DNA from: Lineus longissimus | Taxonomy: Eukaryota; Nemertea; Pilidiophora; Heteronemertea; Lineidae | DNA: 64,000 nucleotides | Reading direction: 5' to 3' | NCBI RefSeq assembly: GCF_910592395.1 | Contig: NC_088322.1 | Span: 746,001-810,000 of the forward strand | Part shown: positions 11,001-20,872 of the stretch, piece by piece | Numbering within the stretch: the stretch's first letter is position 1 | Layout of the letters: each line of letters starts with the position of its first letter | The notes under the pieces: model-generated | Told to the model about the DNA's origin: nothing | Seen by the model: the letters and a program-made list of their open reading frames with translations, nothing else | Databases searched by the model: none | Program-made: the position numbers and the translations under genes

Positions 11001-11971
11001 TCAAACATGAATGGAGACGTTACGGATATGCTTATGGAAGGCATCAGAATTCCATCTACCCAGGTGACGAATATGTTGATCGGATAAGCCAGACTGAGCC
11101 GCCCAAGAGGCGGCGCCTATACGAAAAGAGTGTCCCTGGTAAAGTGTGGGATCAAGGGAACATGCCCGCAGTAAACTGTGCAGGTAATGTGAGAAGTGAG
11201 CCCGGGTTACCGATGAGCCATCAGCACGCATAAAGAGCGAACCAGATGTGTCAGGCCGAACAGACAAATAATAGCACATGTTGACCACTGGGCAGAGCAA
11301 CTTTTGGTCTTGGGGCGAGATCTGAATGACAACCGGCCGACTGCCTTTGCTGTGCTTGTATTTTCTAAATACAACGGACATACCGGCTGATGGACTAGCC
11401 AAATCTACTTGAAGGTCTGAACGTTCTAAAAGTGAAGTCAACCTAGCGGAACGCGTGGTAATCTCGCCAATCCTTAGAAAGGCGAAAAATGCAAGTGAGA
11501 ACATAGCCCTGACCAATTTTCTGTCGAAATGATCCATGACGACGAGGCCAGTGACGTGAAGGAGTTTAGAGAGAATGGGGACAGTAATGGGCAACCTTAC
11601 ATCTAATGTTTTATTGGACTTAGCAAGCCCGGACAAGGCCGTTGTGACCATAAAGTTATCACCTGGATCTTGTCAGCCATGCATCTTACAAACGTACCTA
11701 AATGCTGAGACGTAAGATGCGATAGTGGGTGGTTTAAGTCCCTAGCTCGCTAATGGGCAATGTACAAGAGTAGTAAAATAGGTGAAGTGGAGATATGATA
11801 CTGATCCAGAGAATCCTGAAGGAAGGAAACATAAGCTTGAAAGGCTCGCAAATAGGCCTTATGAGGTGTAACCTCCAAGTTGGAATTCACCAAGTCCTTC
11901 ACGGATGAAAAAAGTTCGAGTGATGTAGCAACGGCTCTATTCTCGTTGGACTGTGATCCATCCCGCAACAT
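11001..11971 (-). pseudogene. Tyrosine recombinase (YR integrase), catalytic Tyr lost
   Basis: The 3' reading frame (11001-11651) holds the catalytic half of a DIRS/Ngaro-type tyrosine recombinase, the enzyme that integrates the circular DNA copy. FLRIGEITT supplies the first arginine, YKHSKGS the lysine, HSFRIGAA the H-x-x-R pair and LGRW the H/W position. The nucleophilic tyrosine should lie eight residues after that tryptophan. There the frame reads AFHKHIR, so the position is histidine (codon CAT, 11028-11030). The N-terminal core-binding part (AYLRAFQAYVSFLQD) is in another phase at 11750-11971. Between them I find a TAG, a TGA in place of an expected tryptophan and a frameshift. The gene is inactive on several independent grounds. 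Confidence 0.8.
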
Positions 11972-12578
11972 CTCGAGGCACGTCGAAAAAGTTGAATCTG
12001 TTGACGAGAAAGAGACTCACACAAAACGTTATTTACGCCGGCAATGTGTTCAGACTTGAACAAATATTGTAACGTAAGCATATGAGAACCAACCTGCGTA
12101 AAATAGATAGAATAGTGGGCTCCTTAGCCGACTGCTTATTAATCACATGTACCAAAGCTTCATTGTCCGTATGGAAAACTATTACCTTGTTGGACAATTC
12201 CTTGGACCATAAGTAAAGGGCCAAAACAATGGGGTAAAATTCCAGAATCGCGATATTGAGTGAGCGATACTGTTCCTCCCACACGCCATAAGCCCAGTGG
12301 GTACCAAAGACCACTCCGAATCCAATAGTGGTGGAACTGTCCGAGAAAAGATGTAAAGTATCAGAGGAATAGAATCGGTCGCTGAGGAAAAAACAACGGC
12401 CATTAAAACCAGATAAGAATTCCAGCCACATGCTGAGATCCATCTTGACCTCTTTGGTGATACGCCTCCTGTGAGAGTGATGCTTGAGACCAATAGTAAG
12501 ATTGATGAGTCGCCTAAGGAAAGGACCAGGGGGCACCACACAGACTGCGAAGTTCAGTAGACCGATGAGAGACTGCAA
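11960..12578 (-). pseudogene. RNase H and connection domain of the YR retroelement
   Basis: The frame 12033-12578 starts with the post-RT connection region (MQSLIGLLNFAVCVVPPG). The RNase H domain follows: FSDSS (first Asp), LEFYPIVLAL (Glu) and FHTDNEALVHVIN (second Asp). The closing motif, normally like N-x-x-ADALSR, continues after a frameshift near 12050 as NNVLCESLSR, so its last acidic residue is Glu rather than Asp. RNase H degrades the RNA strand during reverse transcription. The reverse transcriptase palm and fingers expected upstream are absent: gag-like sequence joins this region within about 30 bases. Confidence 0.8.
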
Positions 12579-12599
12579 CTCGCGGAAGACGTATCTGTG

Positions 12600-13721
12600 G
12601 AAAAACGAGAACCCAGGTGGGGACGACCTCTAGAATTGGCAGACATGTGGAGTTCCCAGTTGATGGATAACCAGGGATAAGTAACTGGATCTTGGGACCT
12701 GAGGTACCGAAAATTCTGATCATAAAAAAGCCAATCGCCCCTCCTGAGGCCAAACTACGGACTATCTCCACATACTGTACCAAACCAGCAGTAGAGTCGG
12801 GGTGAACCTTGGAATACACCGCAATAAAAACATTGAATGCGGTACACCAATCCTCTATGGATTTTATGCGACGAGCTTTAGAGGATGGAACGACCTTCAG
12901 GGTACCGTCCACTACTGGAAGGTGCCAGGTTCGGGGACCAGATTTGAAACGGAGGGTTTGGGCAGCATTGAATCCAGGTCTACATACTTGTCAGCGACGA
13001 CCATAGCACGGACGTCATCTGACACGTGAAGATCTATGGGAATGCCCTTAGAATAAAAAAGTATAGGGGGTTTATCGGTCGCGCCCTCCTCTAATACTGC
13101 TACTTTAGCATGAAGGGGTAACATACCCGTACCTAATGAGACTGTTGGAACATGGTTTGGATTAGTGGCTACACCTATTGGTCTCACTGTTGAAGAAGCA
13201 CTGGGAGGGGTTTGTGTACCAAGTTGGTTTGCTGGAATCACTCCCTCACTGCGCAAGGCCGCCATAACTTGCACCTTGACCGACTGCACAATGGTCGGCA
13301 CTAAATTGTTCTGAATGTCCGCTGACAATGCCTCCTCGATTTATTTGGTGTCCAACTGTGGAGGTCGAACTATCTGCAGCTGCGGGGTTGTGAACTGAAA
13401 GTCTGGCGGTGGGGAGCAGCGCCCCAATGGGAACTGCGGACGTTGGCGAGAGTCCTCCTTAATTGTCCGAGAAATACGCCTCCTGGCTTTGTCCTTCACT
13501 TTTTTGCTACGACGAGCCGATTTATGGGATTGTCCGACCGGGCTCGTAGTTGGCGAATTATCAATGGAGTCCAGAGATTCCTCCTGAGTTGGCGAACAAA
13601 CTTTCTTCGCGACGGGGGGTGTGACCACCACCACTGATCTCATCCGACTCAGCGCTCGTGGGCCTGGTGTCGGCCCCGTGTATTTTTTTTGCCGGCGTAT
13701 TCTCGAGCGTAGCCCTGACAT
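12600..13721 (-). pseudogene. Gag-like protein of the YR retroelement
   Basis: The likely start is the ATG at 13719-13721 (MSGLRSRIRRQKKY), which opens a basic, disordered N-terminus. An in-frame TAA near 13341 interrupts it just before IEEALSADIQNN. A frameshift near 12912 follows the conserved 'YVDLDSMLPKPS' segment. The typical DIRS/Ngaro gag block then reads KARRIKSIEDWCTAFNVF and continues through VQYVEIVRSLA. After another shift the phase encodes RYLRSQDPVTYPW and INWELHMSA. The C-terminal zinc knuckle expected next is missing because a deletion fuses this point to the RNase H connection region. The protein would have formed the particle that houses reverse transcription. Confidence 0.7.
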
Positions 13722-13829
13722 GTTGATCTGAAAGACATAAAGCGTAACCATGCTAAGTAACTGTATGACCAGATGATCGGTAGGCATACCGGACAGTGAA
13801 CGGTTGAACTGGGCCAATATCAACTTTAG

Positions 13830-14457
13830 GATAAACCCGTCAACCTCTGTGAGCTACTAAGCAAACAATAGCCAGTGAAAGGGCTAAATTGTAAAATATA
13901 TAGTCAAGGCCAACTGTCCAATAATCATAGCGGACGCTGTACGGGCCTGAAAAGTAACTGAACTAAGCCAACAAAGAATCCACTAGGCATAGTGGGATAA
14001 TTGTAATACGGGCTAAAGAACACCTCCATAAAACGTGGCATAAAACCATAAAATATTGCCCAGGTGGCCGATAAGCATACCGGACCCTGCCATTAAGTAT
14101 CTGAGGTAGATAGCTAAGGTGCTAATCTAGTTAGCTATACAGAGCCAGCAGAGACTCCACTAGGCATAGTGGAGTAGCTGCTATACGGGCTAACTATGCA
14201 AAGAGAGGGTGTCGTAGACCCCCACCCCGAAAAGACCAACAATATAGCGATCGTAGCTAAAATAACTACTATAGTAAGGGGGGGGGCAAGAAGTGCTATA
14301 CGGGCAACGCAAGAAAACATGCCAGCAAAAAGACGGATATACATTTAATCCCAATAAAATATATATACATAAACCTGTCGAGAGTAAGCCAACCTCCCGC
14401 ATGGAAGTCGTCGAACCCTCCGACGGATCAAGTCTAATGAAGAATGGAGCCTGAAGC
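13830..14457 (-). other. Intergenic spacer of the YR element with small hairpins
   Basis: It separates the SGNH and gag genes. It contains two degenerate ~175-bp units, each with a hairpin (CTCCACTA..TAGTGGAG at 14155-14174 and a weaker one at 13979-13997) followed by 'ATACGGGCTAA'. I see no coding sequence. Confidence 0.5.
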
Positions 14458-15100
14458 CTAATACTGATAACTCCAGCGATTTTCATGATGGAGCCGATTG
14501 GAGTACTTCATAATCACGCCTCTCATCTCCCTGAAGTACTTCTTCATGCCCTGCTGGTTTAGGTGAACTCCATCAGAAAAGTCTATTGCGGCGGGACCAG
14601 TTCGAGGGCCTTGAATGGAGAAGAACTCCCAAAAATGCAGCCGCTTACCATCCATGAAATTGCTGAGACGAACGTTAAGATCTTTCGCCTTAGCCTCAAA
14701 TTCCTGCTCCGAAATACCAAATTTCAGAGTACCATCATGCTTGATACTCTAGCGTTTCAATGTACCGCATGCAATGAAGTGCTGCACGCCATAGTGTTCA
14801 GTGAGCAACACACCGAAATCGTGAATGTCTGCCGCCGTCGACAGACTATCCCGTTTGGCGAGGTCATTACCGCCAGCATGACATACAACGATATCAGGAA
14901 CCGACTGCCTGATACTTGGTTTTTGAACCAAGGGAAGGCGCAGTTAAACCACCGAAGCCGTGGATGTCAACACGAGCAAACTCGTAATCTAGACCAAGAT
15001 TCAAACGGTGGTGATCGACAAATTGGCCAAACTCGCCCCGCTCTTGTACAAACTATTCTTTTAACGAAGCTACTCCCTACAATCTTAACTGACAGTGCCA
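14458..15100 (-). pseudogene. SGNH (GDSL-type) hydrolase of the Ngaro-like element
   Basis: All conserved blocks of an SGNH hydrolase can be read, but in different phases. Block I is IVGSSFVKRI (15069-15083 and onward), with the catalytic serine. The second region reads LGLDYEFARVDIHGFGGLT. Block III is VVCHAGGNDLAKRDS, with Gly and Asn of the oxyanion hole. Block V is DFSDGVHLNQQG, with the catalytic histidine. At least two frameshifts separate these parts. SGNH/esterase domains are known from Ngaro-type elements. Their role in retrotransposition is not settled, with ester hydrolysis of lipids or sugars the usual suggestion. It sits at the 5' end of the element, directly downstream of repeat A on the minus strand. 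Confidence 0.72.
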
Positions 15101-15170
15101 TTGTATACTTGCCTAATAATACTATGCGAAACACGCCAAAAACGAAATGAAACGGGCAAAACGAATAGCA

Positions 15171-15479
15171 AAATTGTGATATTTAAAACGTGAAGTAGCT
15201 TAGTGTAAATCTAGAGCAAGAATGATGCCCAGGAATCTGGGCCACCGAGCTTGCTCATGCTAAGGCGTGATTGGCTCCCCATGTCACGTGAGGATGCTGG
15301 AAGAGTCTGATTGGCTGACGTTAGTGCAGCTCAGCGTGCAAACTGACCTGGGAGAGCATAGTAATTAGTTATTGGCATGATAACAACAAAGATAAAGAAA
15401 AAGCGGGAAAACTACAATAGGGCCTAGAGGGGATCCACAAATGTATTTCTCCCAATACAGGTATTAATAGAAATATGTT
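15171..15479 (+). repeat. Terminal direct repeat A, right copy
   Basis: Near-identical to 10027-10335. Here its end joins repeat B without a gap (AATATGTTATTTCGCGGG), unlike the left side. Confidence 0.88.
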
Positions 15480-15705
15480 ATTTCGCGGGTTTGTGAAAGT
15501 GCAACTTTGGTGTTGTTCTAATTGAGCATTTTGACAAGCTTGTATTAACAGTAACTTCAATTAGATTTTCGCGCTAAATCTGTGTGGATGTAGAAATATA
15601 AGGCAGACAAACATTTTAGGGTTTAAAGTATAAAATCATGTGCGTAATCATAATCTGTAGAGCCTTCGACCATCGTTGATTATAATTATATTTTGGTGAA
15701 AGCTT
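15479..15705 (+). repeat. Terminal direct repeat B, right copy
   Basis: Near-identical to 9741-9961. It lies outside repeat A with respect to the coding part, as the left copy also does, giving B-A ... A-B with all copies in the same orientation. Confidence 0.85.
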
Positions 15706-16574
15706 TTCAAGCACAAAAATTATCTCCGAGTTTAGGAATTCTTGTCCAGGTAAACATTCAATCTAATGTACAGTGCCTGATATGGATACAAGGTCCCACA
15801 TGGCCTGGATACTAGGTCAATTTCCAACAGGCCTTGTGTCCAGGCCATGAAGTGAAATTCGACCATGCCAAGCAATGTACAGTTCATTACACTTCCACCT
15901 GGAACCAAGAATTCGTTTATCAACAAGAGTATGGCCTAAACTGGGGGATTGTCTCATCTATGTAGTGATGGCATCATTCCTACTGGCCTAGGCTAGAGGG
16001 AAATTCCCCTTAGCTCAGTTGTTAGAGTGACGCCAGACTGAGGTCCCAGGTTCAATCCCCGGCAGGGCCTTGGAGTTTTTCCTCTGTTACATCTGCACCC
16101 CGGCTAATCAGATCTGTATTCTGTCAGGCAACTGCCATACTGACGATCTGCCTGAGCCATAATTTATATACACCCCATGGAAGATTTTCTATAAAGTCTC
16201 ATAAAATCGTCTTGTAAAGCAAGCAGTCTTATCGATCTTTGAATGCAAGCATGGTTTTTGCCTAAATCTACCTTTAAATGACTGAATCAAATATTATGTG
16301 TAAAACACCAATCTCTTGGTTAATGTTCAGAGATCTGAAGGGAGGCATTAATTTTACGTGGTCAGGCAATTTCTTGATTTAAAAAGGGATTTTCTGGTCT
16401 CTATTGAAAAAATCATCGCTGGGTGCTTATAAAATCTGGCATCGGTAGCTCGTCAGAATGGGAATTGCCTGTCAGTTTGGAGGTCGGAATAGCCGGGGTG
16501 ATCTACTAACAGTACGTTATCATGAATACTGGCATGACCGTAACATCTTTCTTGTTTTCTTTTCCCGTTTTTAG
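15706..16574. other. Spacer or intron upstream of the putative exon
   Basis: No supported coding region. It contains the tRNA-like segment at 16003-16070 and ends in a pyrimidine-rich run (TTTCTTGTTTTCTTTTCCCG) followed by TTTTTAG, a good splice-acceptor context. Confidence 0.4.
16003..16070 (+). pseudogene. tRNA-like remnant lacking the anticodon (tRNA-Phe-like or SINE head)
   Basis: An A box, TAGCTCAGTTG (16011-16021), and a B box, GGTTCAATCCC (16049-16059), are both good matches. The part between them, GACGCCAGACTGAGGTCCC, looks like a phenylalanine-type anticodon arm from which the loop 3' half and part of the stem have been lost. The acceptor arms pair poorly. It cannot make a normal tRNA. 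It is either a deleted tRNA gene copy or the head of a tRNA-derived SINE. Confidence 0.45.
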
Positions 16575-16828
16575 CTGCTGAAATAAAAAATGGAGCAGAT
16601 GTGAAGGCGGACTACATCATGAAGATAGCTAACGCAAAAGCTTATGCAGATAAAAGTCTTGTTGACATGCAGGGTCTGCGTAACATGTGCTCAGCACTTG
16701 GTCTCACTGATGCTCAACAGAAACTTTCAGTCTATATGCTCAAAACTTTGAAGAAAAAACATGTTTCTCTGTCTCCAGGTTGGAAGAATGCATCAACATA
16801 CACTAATCAAGCACTTGGTGGACTGTAG
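16575..16828 (+). CDS. Putative 3' exon of an unrecognised protein
   Basis: The frame opens directly after a strong splice-acceptor context (CCCGTTTTTAG) and reads AEIKNGADVKADYIMKIANA to a TAG at 16826-16828, about 84 residues. It is lysine-rich and helical in character (MLKTLKKKHVSLSPG), with no cysteine or histidine pattern and no domain I can name. The stop codon abuts the first base of the repeat element at 16829, so the exon may have been cut short by that insertion. An internal CAG/GTTGGA at about 16778 could serve as a splice donor instead. Upstream exons were not found. It could also be a remnant of a transposon gene. Confidence 0.4.
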
Positions 16829-17175
16829 TTTTTAGCTCACCTCTTAGCAGAGGTGAGCTTATCCCATACCGTGGCGTCCGTCGTCCGTCGTCGTCGTCGT
16901 CGTCGTCGTCCGTCGTCGTCCGTCGTCCGTTAGCAGGGCACGTTTCGTAACTGTTAGAGCTATTGAGTTGAAACTTGGTACACATGTACCCTTATGTAAT
17001 GACACCTTGGAGACCAGGTTTCGGTCCGATTCGTTTCATGGTTTAGCCACCAGGGGGCCAAACGTTAAAAGTGAAAATATGCAATATCTCCCTTGATAGT
17101 AGTCGGGAAATTTTGAAAAAAATATGGTAGGTACTTCTAGCAAAGGTGCATCATATATCCTCCGGGTTTTTGATT

Positions 17176-17204
17176 TGACCTCCTTTTCAAGGTCACAGAG
17201 GTCA
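17176..17204 (+). promoter_or_regulatory. Composite nuclear-receptor-like site (ER8 + DR3)
   Basis: Perfect TGACCT-N8-AGGTCA-CAG-AGGTCA, the counterpart of 1349-1377. Confidence 0.4.
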
Positions 17205-17479
17205 AATGGTGTAAATTGGCCGTTAGGATGTAACAATGGCACGTTTCTAAACTGCAATGGCTATTGATACCAAATTTGGTACACATTTACCCCTTAGTCA
17301 GGTGATCTTAGGGACCGAAGTTTGGTCCAATATGATTCACCACTTGTCCACCAGGGGGCAAAATCCAAAAACCTTAAAAATGTGATTATTCCTTAACAAC
17401 TTCTTGCCCGATTGCCACCAATTTGATATCATGGGTACATCTAACCACCATACAGTATATGTCACACAGGTTTTTAATT

Positions 17480-17508
17480 TGACCTTCTTGTCAAGGTCAC
17501 AGAGGTCA
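17480..17508 (+). promoter_or_regulatory. Composite nuclear-receptor-like site (ER8 + DR3)
   Basis: Perfect TGACCT-N8-AGGTCA-CAG-AGGTCA, the counterpart of 1650-1678. The third unit near 17794-17822 ends AGGTCG, as in copy 1. Confidence 0.4.
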
Positions 17509-17959
17509 AATGGCGTAAATTCGCCGTCAGGCCGTAACTATGGCACGTTTCTTAACTGCAATGACTATTGATCACAAATTAAGTACACATGTACCCCTTG
17601 GTCAGGTGATCTTAGGTATCGAAGTTTGGTGCGATCTGATTTGCCGTTTGGCCTCCAGGGAGGGGGCCAAATCCTAATCTCTTCAAAATGCCATTATTCC
17701 TAGTAATGACTTGCCCGATTGGCACCAATTTTATATCATAGGTACATCTAATTCTAACAACCATTCAATGTGTCACCCGGGTCTTCTTTGATTTGACCTA
17801 CTTTTCAAGGTCACAGAGGTCGAATGTTATGTAAATTGGCCATTTTGGGGAAATTGTAATTGCTTGGACCTACATCAAACCTAACACTACATGACACAAT
17901 ACCATGCTCTTTATCCATCTTTCCTCCACATGAGGTGAGCACAATGGCCCTGGCCATTT

Positions 17960-18316
17960 TTTGAGGCCTTTGCGGGAGATTTTGATAGTCGATCATGTCT
18001 GTGCAACTATTTTATTAGATTGGGAACATTTTGACAAGACTGTATTCGCCTTTGCTAATCTGTTTAGTGATAACACATTCTAAATACCTGGATTTAGAAC
18101 GAACCTCACTTTACAGTGTAAATGCACTATGCACAAAGGAAGCCTCGTTTTGAATTAGGCGGTTAGGTAAGGCAACCATAACCGTTATGGTAAGGCAACC
18201 ATAACCGCTTGGGTTGGTGTAAAATGTGGAAGCTGTCAAAAGCATTTAAAACCACATTTTTCTTTGTCTAATTTGATATATTTTAGAATAGAAATTGATA
18301 CCTGACTGTTGGTATT
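17960..18316. other. No gene recognised
   Basis: A short spacer between two mobile elements. A small direct repeat, 'GGTAAGGCAACCATAACCG', occurs twice near 18170-18210. Confidence 0.4.
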
Positions 18317-19433
18317 CAAAGCAGGTTCCACGATGACGTCACATCACGTGACCGCAATCCATATTATAGCTGTGCATGTGACGTTACCACCATCAGAAAG
18401 ATTATGACGGCCGTTGTGTCAACATTGAAGCGATTAAAATCTACGTTGTTGGTTGTTAATTGTGTTTCAGGTCTTGTTCCGGCTTCCGTCACTCCACAGC
18501 TAAAGTCAAGACAATAATATAATAATATAATAATATAATAATATACAACAATATACAACAACGAATCAAAGGTCATTGAGTTCTTTATTCTACACACGTA
18601 AACACGTTTCGAGATTCACAGAATTCATCATTTTGCCTTATTACGGCATTCTTACCTCTTTTGTGCTCCTCAGATGACTTTAGATAACGATGACATAAGA
18701 GTGGGGCATCACCAAGCAGGAAATAGACGAAAGCGTAGGACAAGATGACGGTTACCAGGGAGACTAGTGCCAAGTCTGCTAAATTATCTAGGTCACGATG
18801 ACGTCGCATTAACGCGGCAGTTACAGGTCTGTAAGCCTTAAACAATCAGATTCACTAAAAAGTTGTCGCAAAACGTTATGAGACGGCATCAGCTTTGTAA
18901 AAATTGATATTGATGTGCAGTTCTGTCAATTTCCCAAGCTACCGGATCACCTAATGCAACTTACACTATGTTGGCAAAATATTGGTCATCTTCATAGGGC
19001 TCAAAAGTTAAAAAAAACGAGGGGATCTAAGGGGATCTATGGTGGTTTCTGTCTCAGTAGTTCGTTGTTTTTGGGGAAAGGGTTGGGAAATTCCCTTTTC
19101 TGCTCCTATCAATAAGAACAACCGCATAATGTGAAGGTCACTCAATGTCAACATTTGTATAAGATGCGAACATCTGCCGTGATAAAAGTCGGAAAACTAA
19201 TCACAGACTATGAATTTAAACATTACTGTTGTGAAAATTTATTAAATTAAAATTTATTTAATTCAGTCATCGACTAGTGGATTACACTTTGGGGTATTAG
19301 TTCGTGATTGTTTATTTAGGTAGTTCATGTGATTTTTATATCGATAAAATCGTCGAATGAAACACGTGTCTTTGTTTTCATAGGAGTTGCCATTCTGAAA
19401 AAAAGCTGTGACGTCACCGCGGAACCTCCTTTG
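18317..19433. mobile_element. Mutator-like non-autonomous element with TGACGTCA ends
   Basis: The left end CAAAGCAGG..GATGACGTCAC (18317-18342) and the right end GTGACGTCACC..CCTCCTTTG (19408-19433) are 26-bp inverted repeats with a few mismatches. They are flanked by GTTGGTATT (18308-18316) and GTCGGTATT (19434-19442), a 9-bp target duplication with one change. A 9-bp duplication is typical of the Mutator superfamily. The interior has a TAA-type microsatellite (18512-18562) and no transposase. It shares an internal GGGGATCTA-rich segment with the element at 22508. Confidence 0.65.
18512..18562 (+). repeat. (AATAAT)n / AATATAC microsatellite
   Basis: Four AATAATAT-type units followed by two ATATACAAC units, an ordinary A/T-rich microsatellite inside the Mutator-like element. 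Confidence 0.8.
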
Positions 19434-19442
19434 GTCGGTATT

Positions 19443-20712
19443 GATTGTCTCGCCAAAACCGCTCGGCTATGCCTCGGTTTTGTTTAGCTCCACCCTGGCT
19501 GTCCAATATCTCCAGTTTGGTAGCTCCACCCTCACGGTTTTGGTTATACAACCGATACCTCCAGTTCTGTATCAATTCCTTGAACATTCCAATAACTGTT
19601 TAAGCTTAGAGAGTATGTAGATTAGAGCCACATTGCTTTTCATTACTGTTGTCACAGCGAGTATTCAAAATGACCCAGAAACTTCTGATTGGATCTCAGG
19701 TTGTGTATGACTTCTATTGGCCCATTTACGTTTTGCTGGCCATTCCGAGTCAAGACCACAATTGATTTTTTAAGCCTTTTAGCAGTTAAATTGTCAATGT
19801 TTGACCGCGACGCATCAAATACTGCGTGCGGTTGTGAATCTGAAATTTAGATTATGTTATTCCGGACAGTCGGGCAAGTAAATGGTGAAAAATAAACTGG
19901 TAGTTGACCACGGAAAGTTTTTGATAATCGACAAATTAGACAGACTTTGATATTTCCACTCTTTTAGCCAACTGGCAGAAAAAACTCAAAACACGCCCCC
20001 TATTACCCAATTAGCAAAATTCGAAATTAATTTTTTCATCAAATAATTTCTTTATATCTGTAGACTTGCCACAACAAATATTTTTTTCAATACCTCTCCA
20101 AATATGTACTTGAGAGTTAAAAACATGCACTCGTCTAATTGATAGGCCTCGACCCTCCAACCTATGAATATACATTAGTGGTCTTGTCTCTTCCCGCACT
20201 GGTGTATGGAGGCCGCCATTTACATTGTATGACGTCACAAAATTGTATGCTACGTCATATCGACCTATGTTGCGCTGAGGTGCGTAAAGTTCGCAAGTAC
20301 CCAATCTGTTCGGCAACACGAGGACGTCCTTGGATTTTTACATGGTATGGTGTCATTTTTCCAAAACATGGCCGACGTCTGTGTTTGGCGCCGAGATATT
20401 TGCCTCTTGAACTGCTGATTTAAATCCCTGAAAAAGGTCATTTATTGTGGCAATATTATGGCACTGAAATTTAGTCGGTTGTGATATATCGAGTTAATGA
20501 ATGTCTCGTGGGTAAACTGTATTTCAAACGATTTTAAAGCCAATAAAGGCTTTCTACTTACTCTTTAAATTTAAGTTGGCAAAGGGGCTGAGTGCTTAAA
20601 TTTCATGTTTTGCAATTTAAAGTTTTTGCAATTTATTACATCAAATCATTTAGGAATTACCAATATTGCTCAACTGGAGGTGAAATTATTATTGAAATAT
20701 ATTTCGCAACTA
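19443..20712. other. No gene recognised
   Basis: Open frames of 70-102 residues at 19408-19620, 20011-20319 and 20139-20423 have no recognisable motif and overlap on opposite strands. No RNA gene or clear element boundary was seen. Confidence 0.35.
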
Positions 20713-20872
20713 CAGTAGAACCTCTCTATTAAAGACACCCTTGAGACTGAAAAATGCTGACCTTAATAGAGAGGTGTCCTGATTAGAGAGGTCAAGTTGA
20801 ATGGAAACAACAAAATTGGGTTTAGAACTAGTGTCCTTAATAGAGAGGTGGCCGCTAAGGGAGGTTCCACTG
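20713..20872. mobile_element. 160-bp MITE, TA target site
   Basis: The ends CAGTAGAACCTC and GAGGTTCCACTG are inverted repeats flanked by TA on both sides, as for Tc1/mariner/pogo-type elements. The interior carries repeated 'TTAATAGAGAGGTG' segments and 'TTGAATGGAAACAAC'. Fragments of the same family occur at 53545-53691 and 53971-54087. Confidence 0.7.

Larger units (their letters stand above)
9741..15705 (-). mobile_element. Degenerate Ngaro/DIRS-like tyrosine-recombinase retroelement
   Basis: Read on the minus strand the element encodes an SGNH hydrolase, a gag-like protein, an RNase H and a tyrosine recombinase, the gene set of the Ngaro/DIRS group (YR retrotransposons). The integrase and protease typical of LTR elements are absent. 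It is bounded by two pairs of long direct repeats in the order B (9741-9961), A (10027-10335), coding part, A (15171-15479), B (15479-15705). The reverse transcriptase core is missing, and every gene carries stops or frameshifts, so this copy is not autonomous. YR elements do not make target duplications and none was seen. Confidence 0.75.
16829..17959 (+). mobile_element. GCTCACC-family element, copy 2
   Basis: It matches 970-2130 almost base for base except for a shorter TCG tract (about eight units near 16885-16925) and scattered substitutions. It starts TTTTTAGCTCACCTC and ends GGTGAGCACAATGGCCCTGG. The high similarity implies two recent insertions of the same master, or a duplication limited to the element, since the flanks differ. 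Confidence 0.8.

Noticed and set aside
14563-15150. 195-residue plus-strand open frame
   Set aside because: It is the antisense shadow of the minus-strand SGNH hydrolase region, whose motifs are clear on the other strand.
16003-16070. Functional tRNA gene
   Set aside because: The anticodon arm is incomplete and the acceptor stem does not pair, despite good A and B boxes.
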